Source: Campylobacterales bacterium (lineage in GTDB: Bacteria; Campylobacterota; Campylobacteria; Campylobacterales; Sulfurimonadaceae). Taken from it: a DNA stretch of 64,000 bases. Location: assembly GCA_026390115.1 (NCBI GenBank), contig JAPLGO010000001.1, forward strand, positions 98,978-162,977, read 5' to 3'. The notes beneath the pieces are model-generated. The model saw only the letters and a list, made by a program, of their open reading frames with translations. It was not told the origin of the DNA and did no database searches. A program made the translations under genes and the position numbers. Positions 1 through 9,703 of the stretch are shown here, in pieces; position 1 is the stretch's first letter, and each line of letters opens with the position of its first letter.

Positions 1-1
1 G

Positions 2-1438
2 AAAGACGGCTCTTGGCGTTCGATTCTAGGCAGAGGCAAAGCTCAGTTTAGCGCAGACGGTACGCCTTTGCAATTTGTCGGTTTTAACAGCGACATTTCA
101 CACCAGCTTGAGTTTCAGGAAAAACTGAGTCACACTGCCAAACATGACTCTTTAACAAATCTTCCAAACCGGTTTTTACTTTCAGAGCTGCTGACACATG
201 CCATGCATAGTGTAAAACGGAACAATCAATTTCTTGCCCTGTTCTTTATCGACTTGGACGGCTTTAAAGAGATTAATGATACATATGGGCATGAGGCAGG
301 GGATGAAGTTTTGTCCGTTCTGGCACAGAGAATGTCTCAATTGGTTCGCGAGGGCGACATTGTCTCACGATTGGGCGGCGATGAATTTGTTATTGTTGCG
401 ACTGAACTTAAAAATAGTAATGAAGTAACTCCTTTGCTCCATCGTCTCTTAAGCGACCTCTCTTCAAATATTTTATATAACGAAAACAGTATGCATGTTT
501 CTGCCAGTATTGGAGTCAGCTTCTACCCTCAAAGAGATGATATTGGAAACGAAGCGCTTCTTCGTCAGGCTGATCAAGCCATGTACCATGCTAAACTTTT
601 GGGCAAGAACCAATTTAAAATTTTTGATTTAGAAGCCACTCAAGAGCTCAAAGAGCAACAGCAACAAATATCAAACTTGCAAGAGGCCATTAAAACAGAG
701 CAGTTAGTTCTCTATTATCAACCGAAAGTCAACATGAGGGACAATAAAATAGTGGGATTTGAAGCACTTCTGCGTTGGAATCATCCACAAAAAGGTCTTC
801 TTTACCCCGACATTTTTCTTCCTCTTGTAGAACATGACCAAAGCTCTATGATTGAACTTGGACGCTGGGTTTTTGAGCATGCTTTTTCTCAATTAGAATC
901 TTTGCATCTAAATGACTTTGATATTACGCTCAGTATTAATGTGAGCTCGTATGAAGTCCAGCAACCGAACTTTTCTGCATATTTAAAAAAGCTTTTCGCA
1001 AAACACCCTGACATAAAACCAAATACGGTAGAGATAGAGCTTTTGGAAACAGCAGCATTTGACAACTTTGAGGTTACCTCAAAAACACTACGTGAATGCC
1101 AAGAGCTTGGGGTAAGCATTGCGATTGATGATTTTGGAACGGGGTACGCTTCTTTACACTATTTAAAAACGCTTCCCATGAATACCCTCAAAATAGATAA
1201 AAGTTTTGTAATAGATTTGCTGAGCTCATGTAATAACCTCTCTATCGTAGAAGCGTCAATAGGACTCGCCCGCGCATTTGGCTGCCATGCGGTTGCGGAG
1301 GGAGTTGAGTCGGAAGATCATGGAAAGATACTTTTGCAACTGGGATGTGATATAGCGCAGGGGTATGCCATCGCAAAAGCAATGCCTGCAGAGGAGATAA
1401 TCAACTGGATGAAATCTTGGAGAGGATTTCCCTCATGA
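2..1438 (+). CDS. PAS-GGDEF-EAL cyclic-di-GMP enzyme, 5' end outside window
   Basis: Reading is open from the left edge, so the gene starts upstream. The first ~35 residues look like the end of a PAS/PAC sensor (KDGSWRSILGRG). A GGDEF diguanylate cyclase domain follows, with the intact GGDEF signature at nt 374-388 and an RxxD product-inhibition site (REGD, nt 347-358) five residues before it. An EAL phosphodiesterase domain begins with EALLRW (nt 761) and keeps the loop-6 DDFGTGY motif (~nt 1126) and the AEGVE motif. Both activities therefore look intact by motif; which one dominates cannot be told. It would make or hydrolyse cyclic di-GMP. The frame stops at TGA 1436-1438, but a CZB domain continues in the same frame just after it (next entry). 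Confidence 0.93.
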   Translation, partial: KDGSWRSILGRGKAQFSADGTPLQFVGFNSDISHQLEFQEKLSHTAKHDSLTNLPNRFLLSELLTHAMHSVKRNNQFLALFFIDLDGFKEINDTYGHEAGDEVLSVLAQRMSQLVREGDIVSRLGGDEFVIVATELKNSNEVTPLLHRLLSDLSSNILYNENSMHVSASIGVSFYPQRDDIGNEALLRQADQAMYHAKLLGKNQFKIFDLEATQELKEQQQQISNLQEAIKTEQLVLYYQPKVNMRDNKIVGFEALLRWNHPQKGLLYPDIFLPLVEHDQSSMIELGRWVFEHAFSQLESLHLNDFDITLSINVSSYEVQQPNFSAYLKKLFAKHPDIKPNTVEIELLETAAFDNFEVTSKTLRECQELGVSIAIDDFGTGYASLHYLKTLPMNTLKIDKSFVIDLLSSCNNLSIVEASIGLARAFGCHAVAEGVESEDHGKILLQLGCDIAQGYAIAKAMPAEEIINWMKSWRGFPS

Positions 1439-1789
1439 GGAGCAGCTACTCCAATAAATGAAAGCAATCGTGCAATACTCCATGCCTCAGTTGAGCACCG
1501 CAATTGGATTCTTTCTATTGAAGAGTTTTTACAGAAGAAAAGTTCTAACCTTCCGGAATTAGGGCCTGCACACTGCCATCTTGGCAGCTGGCTTCTTCAT
1601 GATGCGTCAATAGAACAGCGCAACAATCCCCTCTTTGAATCGCTCAACGGACTTCATTCAGAGTTACACCGGTATGCCACGGAGCTTTTACACTCCGAGG
1701 AAGATAATAAATCGGATGGAATTGAGAAGCTCAAAGAGATGCGTGATGAGATTCTTCAAAAACTTGAATCCTTAATGACTGTATCCTAA
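1439..1789 (+). pseudogene. CZB (chemoreceptor zinc-binding) domain cut off by in-frame TGA
   Basis: Directly after the TGA of the GGDEF-EAL gene, the same frame runs for 116 codons to TAA 1787-1789. It reads as a CZB domain: a first His in HASVEHRNW, then the Cys motif CHLGSWL, then paired histidines in LHSELHRYA, the 3-His/1-Cys zinc pattern of that family. No ATG, GTG or TTG with a ribosome site lies in frame near its start, so independent translation is unlikely. The stop falls in FPS-TGA-GAA, where TGG would read Trp. I infer that the ancestral protein was PAS-GGDEF-EAL-CZB and that one base change, or a sequencing error, removed the zinc or hypochlorite sensing tail. Confidence 0.7.
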
Positions 1790-1800
1790 AAAAAGACCCT

Positions 1801-3141
1801 TTAAAGATAACTTATAATCTCTGAGAGTGTCGGATGTATATGGATTAACTCTTTTAACTCTTTAAATGTAACTTTTTTTTCTATCGCCAACAGCAATTCG
1901 TGAATAACCTCAGTAGCCCCTGCCCCAATAATCGAAGCACCTAGCACTCTGCCGCTTTTTGCACAAATAATCAGTTTTGCAAACCCTGAGTCATCTCCCT
2001 CAATTTTTGCTTTTGAGTTCGCTTTAAAATAGGCTTTTTTTACTTCAATCAGAGCTTCACTCTCCCTTGCATCCTTTTCTCTTACACCGCAGCTTGCAAT
2101 AGGGGGATTGCAAAAAACGGCGGAGGGCGAGAGATGCGTATTCACATAGCTCTTATTGTTTATGATATTGTAAGCAACTATCTTTGCTTCGGCATAGGCG
2201 GTGTGGGCAAAAGCCGGTGTTGCGATGCAGTCTCCGAGTGCATAGATATGGCTTTGTGAGGTTTGAAAAGAGGGTGTGACCTCAATAAATCCCTTTGCAT
2301 CCAACTCAACCGCCGCCTTTTCAAGATTCAGCCCTTCTGTATGGGGCACGCGCCCTGACGCAACAAGAATCAGTTCACATCTTATCTGCTCCCCTCCCTC
2401 TATGAACAACTCAACTCCATCCTCTTTTACCTCTGCCTTGGAGATAACGGCGGAGCTTATCACTTTTATATTACGCTTTTTAAATGCCCGAAGCAGCGCT
2501 TTGGATATATCCTCATCCTCGTAGGAGAGAAGCTGTACACTGCGCCCAATCAGTGTCACCTCCACGCCAAAGGCACTGAAAAAAGTTGCCGCCTCACATC
2601 CAATCGCCCCGACCCCTACAATTGCGATAGATTTTGGCATGTTGACCAACTCAAAAATATCACTGCTTGTAATGATGCGATTATTGACAAGATGAAGCTG
2701 CGGCAGCTCTCTGCTGTGTGAACCGGTCGATATAATGCACTTTTTAAAGGAGATTTTCTCTCCTGCAACCTCTATAGTATGTGCATCTACAAAAGTTGCA
2801 GTGCCAAATAAAAGCTCTACCTTTGCCTGCTCAAGCAGCCATAAAACACCGGTGCGAATCTCGGTTATAAGTGCAGTTGTTTTGTCTCTGAGTTTTTCAA
2901 GATTCAGCCCTTTAAGTTCCAGCATAAGTCCGCACTCTTGAAAATGGGATGTTCTTAATGCAAAGTTGGCACTCTCTAGATAATTTTTAGTGGGAATACA
3001 CCCCTCATTGAGGCAAACACCGCCTATTCTCTCTTTTGCTCTTTCAACCAGAAGCGTCTTTACTCTCGCCTCTCCAAGCTCTATCGCAGCTCTATACCCT
3101 CCGGCACCGCCGCCGATAACTATAACATCATACTCTTTCAT
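1801..3141 (-). CDS. lpdA: dihydrolipoamide dehydrogenase (E3)
   Basis: Flavoprotein that reoxidises dihydrolipoamide on E2 and passes electrons to NAD+. 446 aa, near the usual 460-475. FAD-binding GGGAGG lies near the N-terminus, the redox-active disulfide is in VCLNEGCIP, the NAD-binding fold has GVGAIGCEAA, the second FAD motif is ALGDC, and the C-terminal catalytic His is in HIHPTLSE. It is last in a minus-strand set lplA-lipA-lpdA; its start overlaps the lipA stop by 4 nt, so translation is probably coupled. The divergent acs-E1-E2 operon supplies its partners. The family assignment is firm; whether it serves a pyruvate or an acetoin complex is open. Confidence 0.95.
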   Translation of the reverse strand: MKEYDVIVIGGGAGGYRAAIELGEARVKTLLVERAKERIGGVCLNEGCIPTKNYLESANFALRTSHFQECGLMLELKGLNLEKLRDKTTALITEIRTGVLWLLEQAKVELLFGTATFVDAHTIEVAGEKISFKKCIISTGSHSRELPQLHLVNNRIITSSDIFELVNMPKSIAIVGVGAIGCEAATFFSAFGVEVTLIGRSVQLLSYEDEDISKALLRAFKKRNIKVISSAVISKAEVKEDGVELFIEGGEQIRCELILVASGRVPHTEGLNLEKAAVELDAKGFIEVTPSFQTSQSHIYALGDCIATPAFAHTAYAEAKIVAYNIINNKSYVNTHLSPSAVFCNPPIASCGVREKDARESEALIEVKKAYFKANSKAKIEGDDSGFAKLIICAKSGRVLGASIIGAGATEVIHELLLAIEKKVTFKELKELIHIHPTLSEIISYL

Positions 3142-3995
3142 CTTTCCTCCAGATACTCATGTGCCATATAACTGCTTCTGACATAGGGCGAACTTTTTAT
3201 ATATGCAAACCCCATCCTCATTCCAAGCTCCCGCAAGGCTTCAAACCGCTCTGGCTGAACATACTCAACCACCTTTGCATGTCCACTTGAGGGTGCAAGG
3301 TATTGACCTATACTGAGATATCTGCAGCCGACATTCAGCAGCTCTTTCATAAGAGCCTCCACCTCCTCGTCTCTCTCGCCTAGACCAAGCATTATTCCGC
3401 TCTTTGTGGCAATTGTCGGATTGAGAGTTGCCAACATCTTCAGTACCCTCAAAGAGCGGTTATAATCCGAACCTCCCCGAACTCCGTAGAGACGGGGCAC
3501 CGTCTCAAGATTATGCCCTACAATTTCGGCTCCGCTCCTAGCCACCCGCCTCAGTGCATCCTCATTTTCCAACATGTCGGGAATGAGCAGCTCCACAACA
3601 ATGGAGTTATCTATTGCTTTGATGGCATCTACGGTTTTGCAAAAATGTTCTGCTCCCCCGTCCCTTAAATCATCTCTAGTAGCACTTGTAATCACCACAT
3701 GCCGCAATCCAAGCTCTTTTACGGTTAAAGCAATATTTTGCGGCTCACTCTCATCGACTGCAACCCCTTTTCCCTTGCTAACGGCACAAAAACTGCAGGC
3801 ACGGGTACAAAGCGTGCCTAAAATCAAAAATGTAGCCTGTTTTTTAGAGAAGCATTCGCTGATATTCGGACACATCGCCTCTTTGCAGACTGTATTTACA
3901 TGTGTCCTCGTAAACAGCGACTCCAACTCCTGATTGAGGCTGAGTGAGATTTTTTTGCGTAACCACTCCGGCTTATGCTTCATCATGTTTTGCAT
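3138..3995 (-). CDS. lipA: lipoyl synthase
   Basis: Radical-SAM enzyme that inserts two sulfurs into protein-bound octanoyl groups to make lipoyl groups. 285 aa, usual size for the family. It carries the auxiliary-cluster cysteines (C..AMC..ISEC pattern) followed by the radical-SAM CxxxCxFC (CTRACSFC). It overlaps the lplA stop by 23 nt upstream and lpdA by 4 nt downstream. Other ATG codons at 3986 and 3983 are possible starts, and none has a clearly better ribosome site. Placed between a lipoate/octanoate ligase and E3, it most likely activates the E2 encoded on the opposite strand. Confidence 0.94.
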   Translation of the reverse strand: MQNMMKHKPEWLRKKISLSLNQELESLFTRTHVNTVCKEAMCPNISECFSKKQATFLILGTLCTRACSFCAVSKGKGVAVDESEPQNIALTVKELGLRHVVITSATRDDLRDGGAEHFCKTVDAIKAIDNSIVVELLIPDMLENEDALRRVARSGAEIVGHNLETVPRLYGVRGGSDYNRSLRVLKMLATLNPTIATKSGIMLGLGERDEEVEALMKELLNVGCRYLSIGQYLAPSSGHAKVVEYVQPERFEALRELGMRMGFAYIKSSPYVRSSYMAHEYLEER

Positions 3996-4761
3996 CTCTA
4001 TTCCACCCCTCTTGACTATATTTATTTATTAAAAGTTCGTAAGCACTCCTTTTTTCTGAACGGTTTATAGTATCAGGAAAAAGAACAGCATCAAAAAATA
4101 ATTTAAATGCTTCCAGCAACATATTTGTAAGCTGCTCAGGTGTTATCGCTTTTTGCATTTTATCCAAGGCAGCCGCAGCTCCTAAACCAGACTCTTCCAA
4201 AAACAGATCTTTAAACGCTTCACTGTTGAGAGTGATGGGAATAGTTCCATGTTGAAAAAGCAAATCTTTTGTGTATCGCTGGGCATTTCCGCCCATCTTT
4301 TTACCATCTATTATGATGTCGTAAGGCTCATATGAGGCCATGCAGATATTAGATTTTGAGCTTTGCAGTTTCAAATCATGGGCGAAGGCAGCATTTAGAC
4401 CCAACCTCTTGTAAAGCTCTAGGAGAAAGCCACACAGATATTTGTAACTTTTTTTTACGCCAACATCTTTTAAACTCTCTCTTGGAAGTACCAATGTGTA
4501 GGAGAAATCTCCTCCATGTACAAGCACCCCGCCACCTGTCATACGACGGACATGTGAAAGTCTCTTCTCTTGAAGAATTTTTAAATCAACACTGCTTCTT
4601 ACGTCTGAAAATCTGCCAAAACTGAGCGAACACTCCCATCTGTAAACTCTAAGAATCGGCAGACTCCCCTTTGTGAAGTTACGCAGAAGAGCCTCATCCA
4701 ACGCCATATTATACTGAGCCGTTCCAACTCCACTATCAATCAGCCGCCATCTTTTCAACAT
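3973..4761 (-). CDS. lplA: lipoate/octanoate-protein ligase or octanoyltransferase family protein
   Basis: 262-aa protein of the LplA/LipM/BirA-like fold. It shows the RRMTGGGVLVHGGDFSY region that forms the lipoyl-binding loop and the GKKMGGNAQRY segment carrying the catalytic Lys; a later LFQHGTIPI motif also fits. Family members either ligate free lipoate with ATP or move octanoate from acyl-carrier protein to the E2 lysine. Because lipA follows immediately and an ACP-like gene sits in the divergent operon, octanoyl transfer (LipM-like) is plausible here, but the sequence does not decide between the two reactions. It is first gene of the minus-strand operon. Confidence 0.85.
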   Translation of the reverse strand: MLKRWRLIDSGVGTAQYNMALDEALLRNFTKGSLPILRVYRWECSLSFGRFSDVRSSVDLKILQEKRLSHVRRMTGGGVLVHGGDFSYTLVLPRESLKDVGVKKSYKYLCGFLLELYKRLGLNAAFAHDLKLQSSKSNICMASYEPYDIIIDGKKMGGNAQRYTKDLLFQHGTIPITLNSEAFKDLFLEESGLGAAAALDKMQKAITPEQLTNMLLEAFKLFFDAVLFPDTINRSEKRSAYELLINKYSQEGWNRDAKHDEA

Positions 4762-4870
4762 AAAAACAGACCCCTCTGTGAAGTTAATATAAAATTTATT
4801 ATATTATATGTAATTGTGTTATTATACTGCTTAAACTAAAGAGATGCAACCTGCTTTAATAGGATGTAAA
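4762..4870. promoter_or_regulatory. divergent promoter region lplA / acs
   Basis: This AT-rich gap separates the minus-strand lipoate genes from the plus-strand acs-dehydrogenase operon. A plus-strand -10-like TATACT lies at 4823-4828, about 42 nt before the chosen acs start. Several TATATTA-type stretches could serve the minus strand. I see no clear -35 and no sigma-54 motif, which argues against classic AcoR-type control from this site. Confidence 0.4.
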
Positions 4871-6622
4871 ATGAATAAGATGTGGATTGAAAAAAATATA
4901 AACAACTTTCCGGTTGAACCAAACTTAATTGATTATGAACATGTTTACAGTGACTTTCGCTGGAAGGATATAGCCAAAGAGTTTGAAGGTGCTCCTCTTG
5001 GCGGTTTAAATATCGCTCACGAAGCAATCGACAGACATGCCAACGGAGCATTGGCAGAGAAGACTGCTCTGCTGTGGCTGGGGCAAAACGGAGAAAGAGA
5101 AACCTACTCTTTTGCCCAAATGAAAAAAGAGACGGCAAAGTTTGCAAATGTTTTAAAAACTTTAAACATCTCAAAGGGAGAGAGAGTTTTCACCCTCTCT
5201 CCTCGCATTCCACAACTCTACATCTCCGTTATAGGAGTACTCAAAAATCAGAGTGTTCTTTGTCCTCTCTTTTCTCAGTTTGGACCCGAACCGATACTTC
5301 AACGCATGCAGCGTGGTGATGCAAAAGTATTACTAACAACAAAAGCGCTCTTTGATAAAAAAGTAATCCCTATTTTAGACAAACTCCTTGAACTTCGCTA
5401 CATTTTGCTCTTTGACATCGATGAACATGAGAGCGAAAAAGTGCTCTCATGTTCTCGTCTGATGAAGGAAGCCTCAGACACATTTGAGATACCCTATACA
5501 GACCCCGAGGAGATGTCCATTCTCCACTTTACAAGCGGAACAACAGGCATGCCGAAGGGAGTTGTACATGTACATAAAGCCATCTATACCCACTGGATGA
5601 GCGGAAAATATGTGCTGGATTTTCATCCAAATGACAACTACTGGTGTACCGCCGACCCCGGCTGGGTAACGGGAACCTCCTACGGGATTATCACCCCATG
5701 GATACATGGAGTGACAAACATTGTAGATGAGAGCGAGTTTGATGCCGCACGATGGTACAAAATACTCCAAGAGGAGAAAATAACCGTCTGGTACACGGCT
5801 CCCACGGCTATCCGCCGTCTTATGAGAATGGATTCCGAACCGACAAAAGAGTACGACCTCTCCCATCTTCGCCTTATCCAAAGCGTGGGGGAACCCCTGA
5901 ATCCTGAAGCTGTTCTATGGGGCAAAGAAAAATTGGGTCTCCCTATTCATGATAACTGGTGGCAGACGGAAACGGGTGGAATAATGATTGCAAACCTTAT
6001 CTCTCAAACCGTCCGCCCCGGTTCCATGGGCAGAGCACTTCCGGGCATCGAAGCGGGTATTGTGCATCAAAACGGGGATGGAACTCTTACCCAAGTGAAT
6101 GAACCGAACAAAGAGGGTGAGTTAGCCCTAAAAGTCGGCTTTCCCTCTCTCTTTCGAGGTTATCTTCATGCAGAGGAGAAGTACAAAAGTTGTTTTATAG
6201 GAGAGTGGTACATAAGCGGTGATTTGGCATATAGAGATGAGGATAGATACTTTTGGTTTGTTGGACGCGCGGATGATATTATCAAAACCTCCGGTCACAT
6301 GGTGGGTCCCTTTGAGGTTGAGAGTGCTCTTATGGAGCATCCTGCAGTTGCGGAAGCCGGAGTTATCGGCAAGCCTGACGAAATGATAGGTCAGCTGGTC
6401 AAAGCCTTTGTAACACTTAAAGCTGGTTATAGCCCGAGCGATGCTCTGATGCATGAACTCCTAGGCTTTGGACGCAAAAAACTGGGCATTGCCGTAGCAC
6501 CCAAAGAGATAGAGTTTCAACAAAATCTGCCAAAAACAAGAAGCGGAAAAATTATGCGAAGAGTTCTAAAAGCTCGAGAGATGGGGTTGCCGGAGGGCGA
6601 CACCTCAACATTGGAAGATTAA
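4871..6622 (+). CDS. acs: acetyl-CoA synthetase / acyl-CoA ligase
   Basis: ANL-superfamily enzyme that activates acetate with ATP and CoA to acetyl-CoA. The ATP-binding P-loop is TSGTTGMPKG, the acetate-site region has WVTGTSYG and DNWWQTETGG, and the C-terminus carries KTRSGKIMRR, whose lysine is the usual acetylation/catalytic site. The start at 4871 (583 aa) is preferred over an in-frame ATG at 4844 because AGGA lies 6 nt before it. It is first gene of an operon that continues into E1alpha 9 nt later. Context suggests co-expression of two routes to acetyl-CoA: from acetate, and from a 2-oxoacid or acetoin. Confidence 0.9.
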   Translation: MNKMWIEKNINNFPVEPNLIDYEHVYSDFRWKDIAKEFEGAPLGGLNIAHEAIDRHANGALAEKTALLWLGQNGERETYSFAQMKKETAKFANVLKTLNISKGERVFTLSPRIPQLYISVIGVLKNQSVLCPLFSQFGPEPILQRMQRGDAKVLLTTKALFDKKVIPILDKLLELRYILLFDIDEHESEKVLSCSRLMKEASDTFEIPYTDPEEMSILHFTSGTTGMPKGVVHVHKAIYTHWMSGKYVLDFHPNDNYWCTADPGWVTGTSYGIITPWIHGVTNIVDESEFDAARWYKILQEEKITVWYTAPTAIRRLMRMDSEPTKEYDLSHLRLIQSVGEPLNPEAVLWGKEKLGLPIHDNWWQTETGGIMIANLISQTVRPGSMGRALPGIEAGIVHQNGDGTLTQVNEPNKEGELALKVGFPSLFRGYLHAEEKYKSCFIGEWYISGDLAYRDEDRYFWFVGRADDIIKTSGHMVGPFEVESALMEHPAVAEAGVIGKPDEMIGQLVKAFVTLKAGYSPSDALMHELLGFGRKKLGIAVAPKEIEFQQNLPKTRSGKIMRRVLKAREMGLPEGDTSTLED

Positions 6623-6631
6623 AGGAATTGC

Positions 6632-7606
6632 ATGGAACTTGATTTAAACAAAGCGAAAGAGTTTTACAAAGAGATGCTTCTCATCCGCCGATTTGAAGAG
6701 AAATGTGTGGAGCTTTACTCCAACCAAAAAATTCGCGGCTTTTTGCATCTCTACATTGGAGAAGAGGCGATAGCAGTTGGAGTTATGAGTGCATTGAGCC
6801 AAGAAGATGCCGTATTTGCCACCTACCGCGAGCATGGACATGCCATTGCCCACGGTGTAAGTGCAAAGAGTATGATGGCGGAGATGTTCGGAAAAATGGA
6901 GGGGTGTTCGCGTGGACGCGGCGGCTCTATGCATCTTTTTGACGGGGCAACAAGATTTTACGGCGGCAGTGCAATCGTTGCGGGAGCTCTGCCTCTTGCC
7001 GTCGGGATGGCACTCGCAGATAAGATGATGAAACGAAATCGAGTTACTGTATGCATATTTGGCGATGGTGCCGTGGCTGAGGGGGAGTTTCATGAATCTC
7101 TCAACTTAGCCGCGCTGTGGAAGCTTCCGGTTTTATTTGTTTGTGAGAATAACAGATATGCCATGGGAACAGCTTTAAAATATACAGAATCTGAGACCGA
7201 CATCTATAAAAAGGCGGCATCCTATAAAATAAGCTCAAAACAGATAGATGGAATGAGTGTTATGGATGTTGCACAAGCGGCAAAAGAGGCTATAGCCTCT
7301 ATTCACAAAGAGCAAGCCCCCATGTTCTTGGAGTGCCTCACCTACCGTTTTCGCGCCCACTCCATGTTCGATGCCGAACTCTACCGCCAAAAATCGGAAG
7401 TGGAGGAGTGGAAGAGGAAAGACCCTCTCACACTCTTTGAAAATAGTCTCAAAGATAAAAATATGTGGTCTGAGATAGATAGAGCAGAGATGGAAGATGA
7501 AATAAAGAATACAATAGATGAGGCGGTTACATTTGCAGAGAATGGAACACTTGAGCCGATAGAGGATTTAGAGAGATTTGTATATTCGGAGGCGAGCCAT
7601 GGATAA
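6632..7606 (+). CDS. pdhA: pyruvate (or acetoin) dehydrogenase E1 component, alpha subunit
   Basis: 324-aa thiamine-diphosphate enzyme subunit. The ThDP/Mg motif starts at [10 protein letters not shown] and ends with CENNRYAMG (GDG-x(n)-NN). The phosphorylation-loop equivalent RFRAHSMFD is present, and [11 protein letters not shown] matches E1alpha proteins of heterotetrameric complexes. It catalyses decarboxylation and reductive acetylation of E2-bound lipoate together with the beta subunit. Its stop overlaps the beta start by 8 nt. Split alpha/beta E1 occurs in both PDH and acetoin dehydrogenase families, so the substrate stays uncertain. Confidence 0.93.
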   Translation: MELDLNKAKEFYKEMLLIRRFEEKCVELYSNQKIRGFLHLYIGEEAIAVGVMSALSQEDAVFATYREHGHAIAHGVSAKSMMAEMFGKMEGCSRGRGGSMHLFDGATRFYGGSAIVAGALPLAVGMALADKMMKRNRVTVCIFGDGAVAEGEFHESLNLAALWKLPVLFVCENNRYAMGTALKYTESETDIYKKAASYKISSKQIDGMSVMDVAQAAKEAIASIHKEQAPMFLECLTYRFRAHSMFDAELYRQKSEVEEWKRKDPLTLFENSLKDKNMWSEIDRAEMEDEIKNTIDEAVTFAENGTLEPIEDLERFVYSEASHG

Positions 7607-8582
7607 TATCACTACCTACCGTGAAGCAGTTAAAGAGGCTATCCGCAAAGCCATGCGCGAAGATGAACGCGTATTTCTAATGGGCGAAGATGTCGGTCAT
7701 TATGGAGGCTGTTATGCTGTGAGCATGGGGCTTTTAGATGAGTTCGGAGCCGAGAGGATTATAGATACGCCGCTGAGCGAATCAGCTTTTACGGGTGCCG
7801 GAATCGGAGCGGCCATGAACGGCATGCGTCCAATTGTTGAGATAATGACCGTGAATTTCAGCCTTTTAGCGCTTGACCAGATTATGAACAATGCCGCAAC
7901 TCTGCTTCACATGTCGGGCGGACAGTTCAATGTTCCTCTGGTAATCCGCATGGCTACGGGCGGAGGTAAACAGCTGGCGGCACAGCACTCCCACTCTTTG
8001 GAAGGATGGTTTGCACACATTCCCGGACTGAAAGTCTTGACACCTGCGACCATTCAAGACGCCTATGAGATGGTTGGGTTAGCATTGGCTGATCCTGACC
8101 CTGTGCTTATTTTTGAAAACGCCCTTCTCTACAACTCAAAGGGTTCTCTTGATGTTCATGCAACACCCACACCTATCGGAAAAGCGCTTATTCATAAAGT
8201 CGGCAAAGATATAACCATTGTAAGCTATGGAATAAGCCTCTTCAAGGCACTTGAAGCCTCTAAAACTTTGGCAGAGGATGGAATTGATGCAGAGGTAATT
8301 GATTTGCGCTCCCTCCGCCCTCTAGATGATGAGACGATTATGAACTCCATTAAAAAAACGCACAAGGTTATAATCGTGGATGAGGGGTGGAAGTCTGGAA
8401 GTATCTCTGCCGAGATTATGGCGCGCATCAATGAGCAGGCTTTTTATGAGCTTGATGCACCGATGGAGCGCGTCTGTACGGCAGAGGTTCCGATTCCTTA
8501 TGCGAAACATCTTGAGGATGCCGCTTTGCCAAATCCAGAAAAGATTGTTGCTATGGCAAAAAAAATGATGGGTAAGTCATGA
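7599..8582 (+). CDS. pdhB: pyruvate (or acetoin) dehydrogenase E1 component, beta subunit
   Basis: 327 aa from ATG 7599. An earlier in-frame ATG at 7578 is rejected because GGAGG at 7588-7592 lies 6 nt before 7599. It shows the transketolase-like pyrimidine-binding region ([26 protein letters not shown]) and the C-terminal transketolase domain ([22 protein letters not shown]). It forms the alpha2beta2 E1 with the preceding gene. It overlaps the E2 start by 4 nt (ATGA). Length and motifs are normal for the family. Confidence 0.94.
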   Translation: MDNITTYREAVKEAIRKAMREDERVFLMGEDVGHYGGCYAVSMGLLDEFGAERIIDTPLSESAFTGAGIGAAMNGMRPIVEIMTVNFSLLALDQIMNNAATLLHMSGGQFNVPLVIRMATGGGKQLAAQHSHSLEGWFAHIPGLKVLTPATIQDAYEMVGLALADPDPVLIFENALLYNSKGSLDVHATPTPIGKALIHKVGKDITIVSYGISLFKALEASKTLAEDGIDAEVIDLRSLRPLDDETIMNSIKKTHKVIIVDEGWKSGSISAEIMARINEQAFYELDAPMERVCTAEVPIPYAKHLEDAALPNPEKIVAMAKKMMGKS

Positions 8583-9703
8583 GCCAGTTCTTGATGCCCA
8601 GTCTGGGTGCCGACATGGAATCTGCTGTTTTAATGGAGTGGCATGTAAAAGAGGGAGATGCAGTTAAAAAGGGGCAGATAATTGCTGAGGTTGAAACGAG
8701 CAAGGGGGTTATAGAGATTGAAGTTTTTGAAGACGGTATAGTAAAAAAACTTCTTGTTGCACCTGAGACCGACTGCAAAGTCGGCATGCCGCTGGCAATC
8801 ATAGCTTCTGCTGATGATACTATGGCACAAACAGAAAAGACAAAGCAAAAGAGCATAACGAAAGAGCAAAATTTAGCTCAAGAGGAGCGTATAAAAATCT
8901 CTCCGGCTGCCCGTAAAAGAGCGGTAGAGCTGGGTGTCGATTTGAATCAAATCACTCCGATAGAGGGTGTGATTCAACTCAGTCAGATAGAAGCCGTTGC
9001 CCCGACAAAAGAGAAATCTGCCGACAAAGAAAAATTTAAAGATGGCATGCGTCAGGCTATTGCTGCCGCCATGAGCCGTTCCAACGCCGAAATACCTCAC
9101 TACTACCTTGCAACCTCCATCAATATGACGCCCGCTTTGGAGTATTTGAAAGAGTTAAACAGAGAGAGGAACATCAATGAGAGAATACTGCCCGTCGCTC
9201 TTCTGGTTCGCGCGGTTGTGCTCTCGCTCAAAGAGGTTCCCCAGCTCAACGGCTTTTGGCAAGATTCTGAGATGCAACTAAGCAAAGAGATTCATCCGGG
9301 CATAGCTATTGCACTGCGAGGCGGAGGATTGATTACTCCGGCATTAGTAGATGCACAAGAGATGAGCCTAGACGATACGATGCACTCTCTAAGTGAACTG
9401 ATAACACGCACCCGCACGGGTAAACTTCGCTCCAGCGAAATGACACAACAGACGATTACAATTACTAACTTAGGTGATTTGGGAGTGGAGAGTGTCTATG
9501 GAGTTATCTATCCTCCGCAACTCGCCATTGTCGGATTCGGAGCTATTATGAATAAACCTTGGGCTGAGAAGGATGCACTTTGCGTCAGAAAGGTCATGTC
9601 TGCAACGCTCGCAGGCGACCACCGTGCCACAGACGGGCGCATTGGAGCGCTGTTTTTAGATAAGTTGAACCGATATTTACAAAAACCTGAGGAGCTGTTA
9701 TGA
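8579..9703 (+). CDS. pdhC: dihydrolipoamide acetyltransferase (E2)
   Basis: 374-aa E2 core protein. Residues 1-75 form one lipoyl domain with the modified lysine K42 in ETSKGV. A charged linker follows, then an E1/E3-binding domain ([16 protein letters not shown]) and a catalytic acyltransferase domain ending with GDHRATDG, the HRxxDG active-site motif. It carries the acetyl group to CoA. A single lipoyl domain and short linker make it smaller than Gram-negative homodimeric-E1 type E2s and similar to alpha2beta2-E1 complexes. It is translationally coupled to its neighbours on both sides (ATGA overlaps). Confidence 0.94.
   Translation: MSQFLMPSLGADMESAVLMEWHVKEGDAVKKGQIIAEVETSKGVIEIEVFEDGIVKKLLVAPETDCKVGMPLAIIASADDTMAQTEKTKQKSITKEQNLAQEERIKISPAARKRAVELGVDLNQITPIEGVIQLSQIEAVAPTKEKSADKEKFKDGMRQAIAAAMSRSNAEIPHYYLATSINMTPALEYLKELNRERNINERILPVALLVRAVVLSLKEVPQLNGFWQDSEMQLSKEIHPGIAIALRGGGLITPALVDAQEMSLDDTMHSLSELITRTRTGKLRSSEMTQQTITITNLGDLGVESVYGVIYPPQLAIVGFGAIMNKPWAEKDALCVRKVMSATLAGDHRATDGRIGALFLDKLNRYLQKPEELL

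Noticed and set aside
1436-1438. TGA as a reassigned sense codon (Trp or Gly)
   Set aside because: Several other genes here end naturally at TGA (for example pcm at 11600 and the nuclease at 26275), so recoding of TGA is not supported; a mutation or error is simpler.
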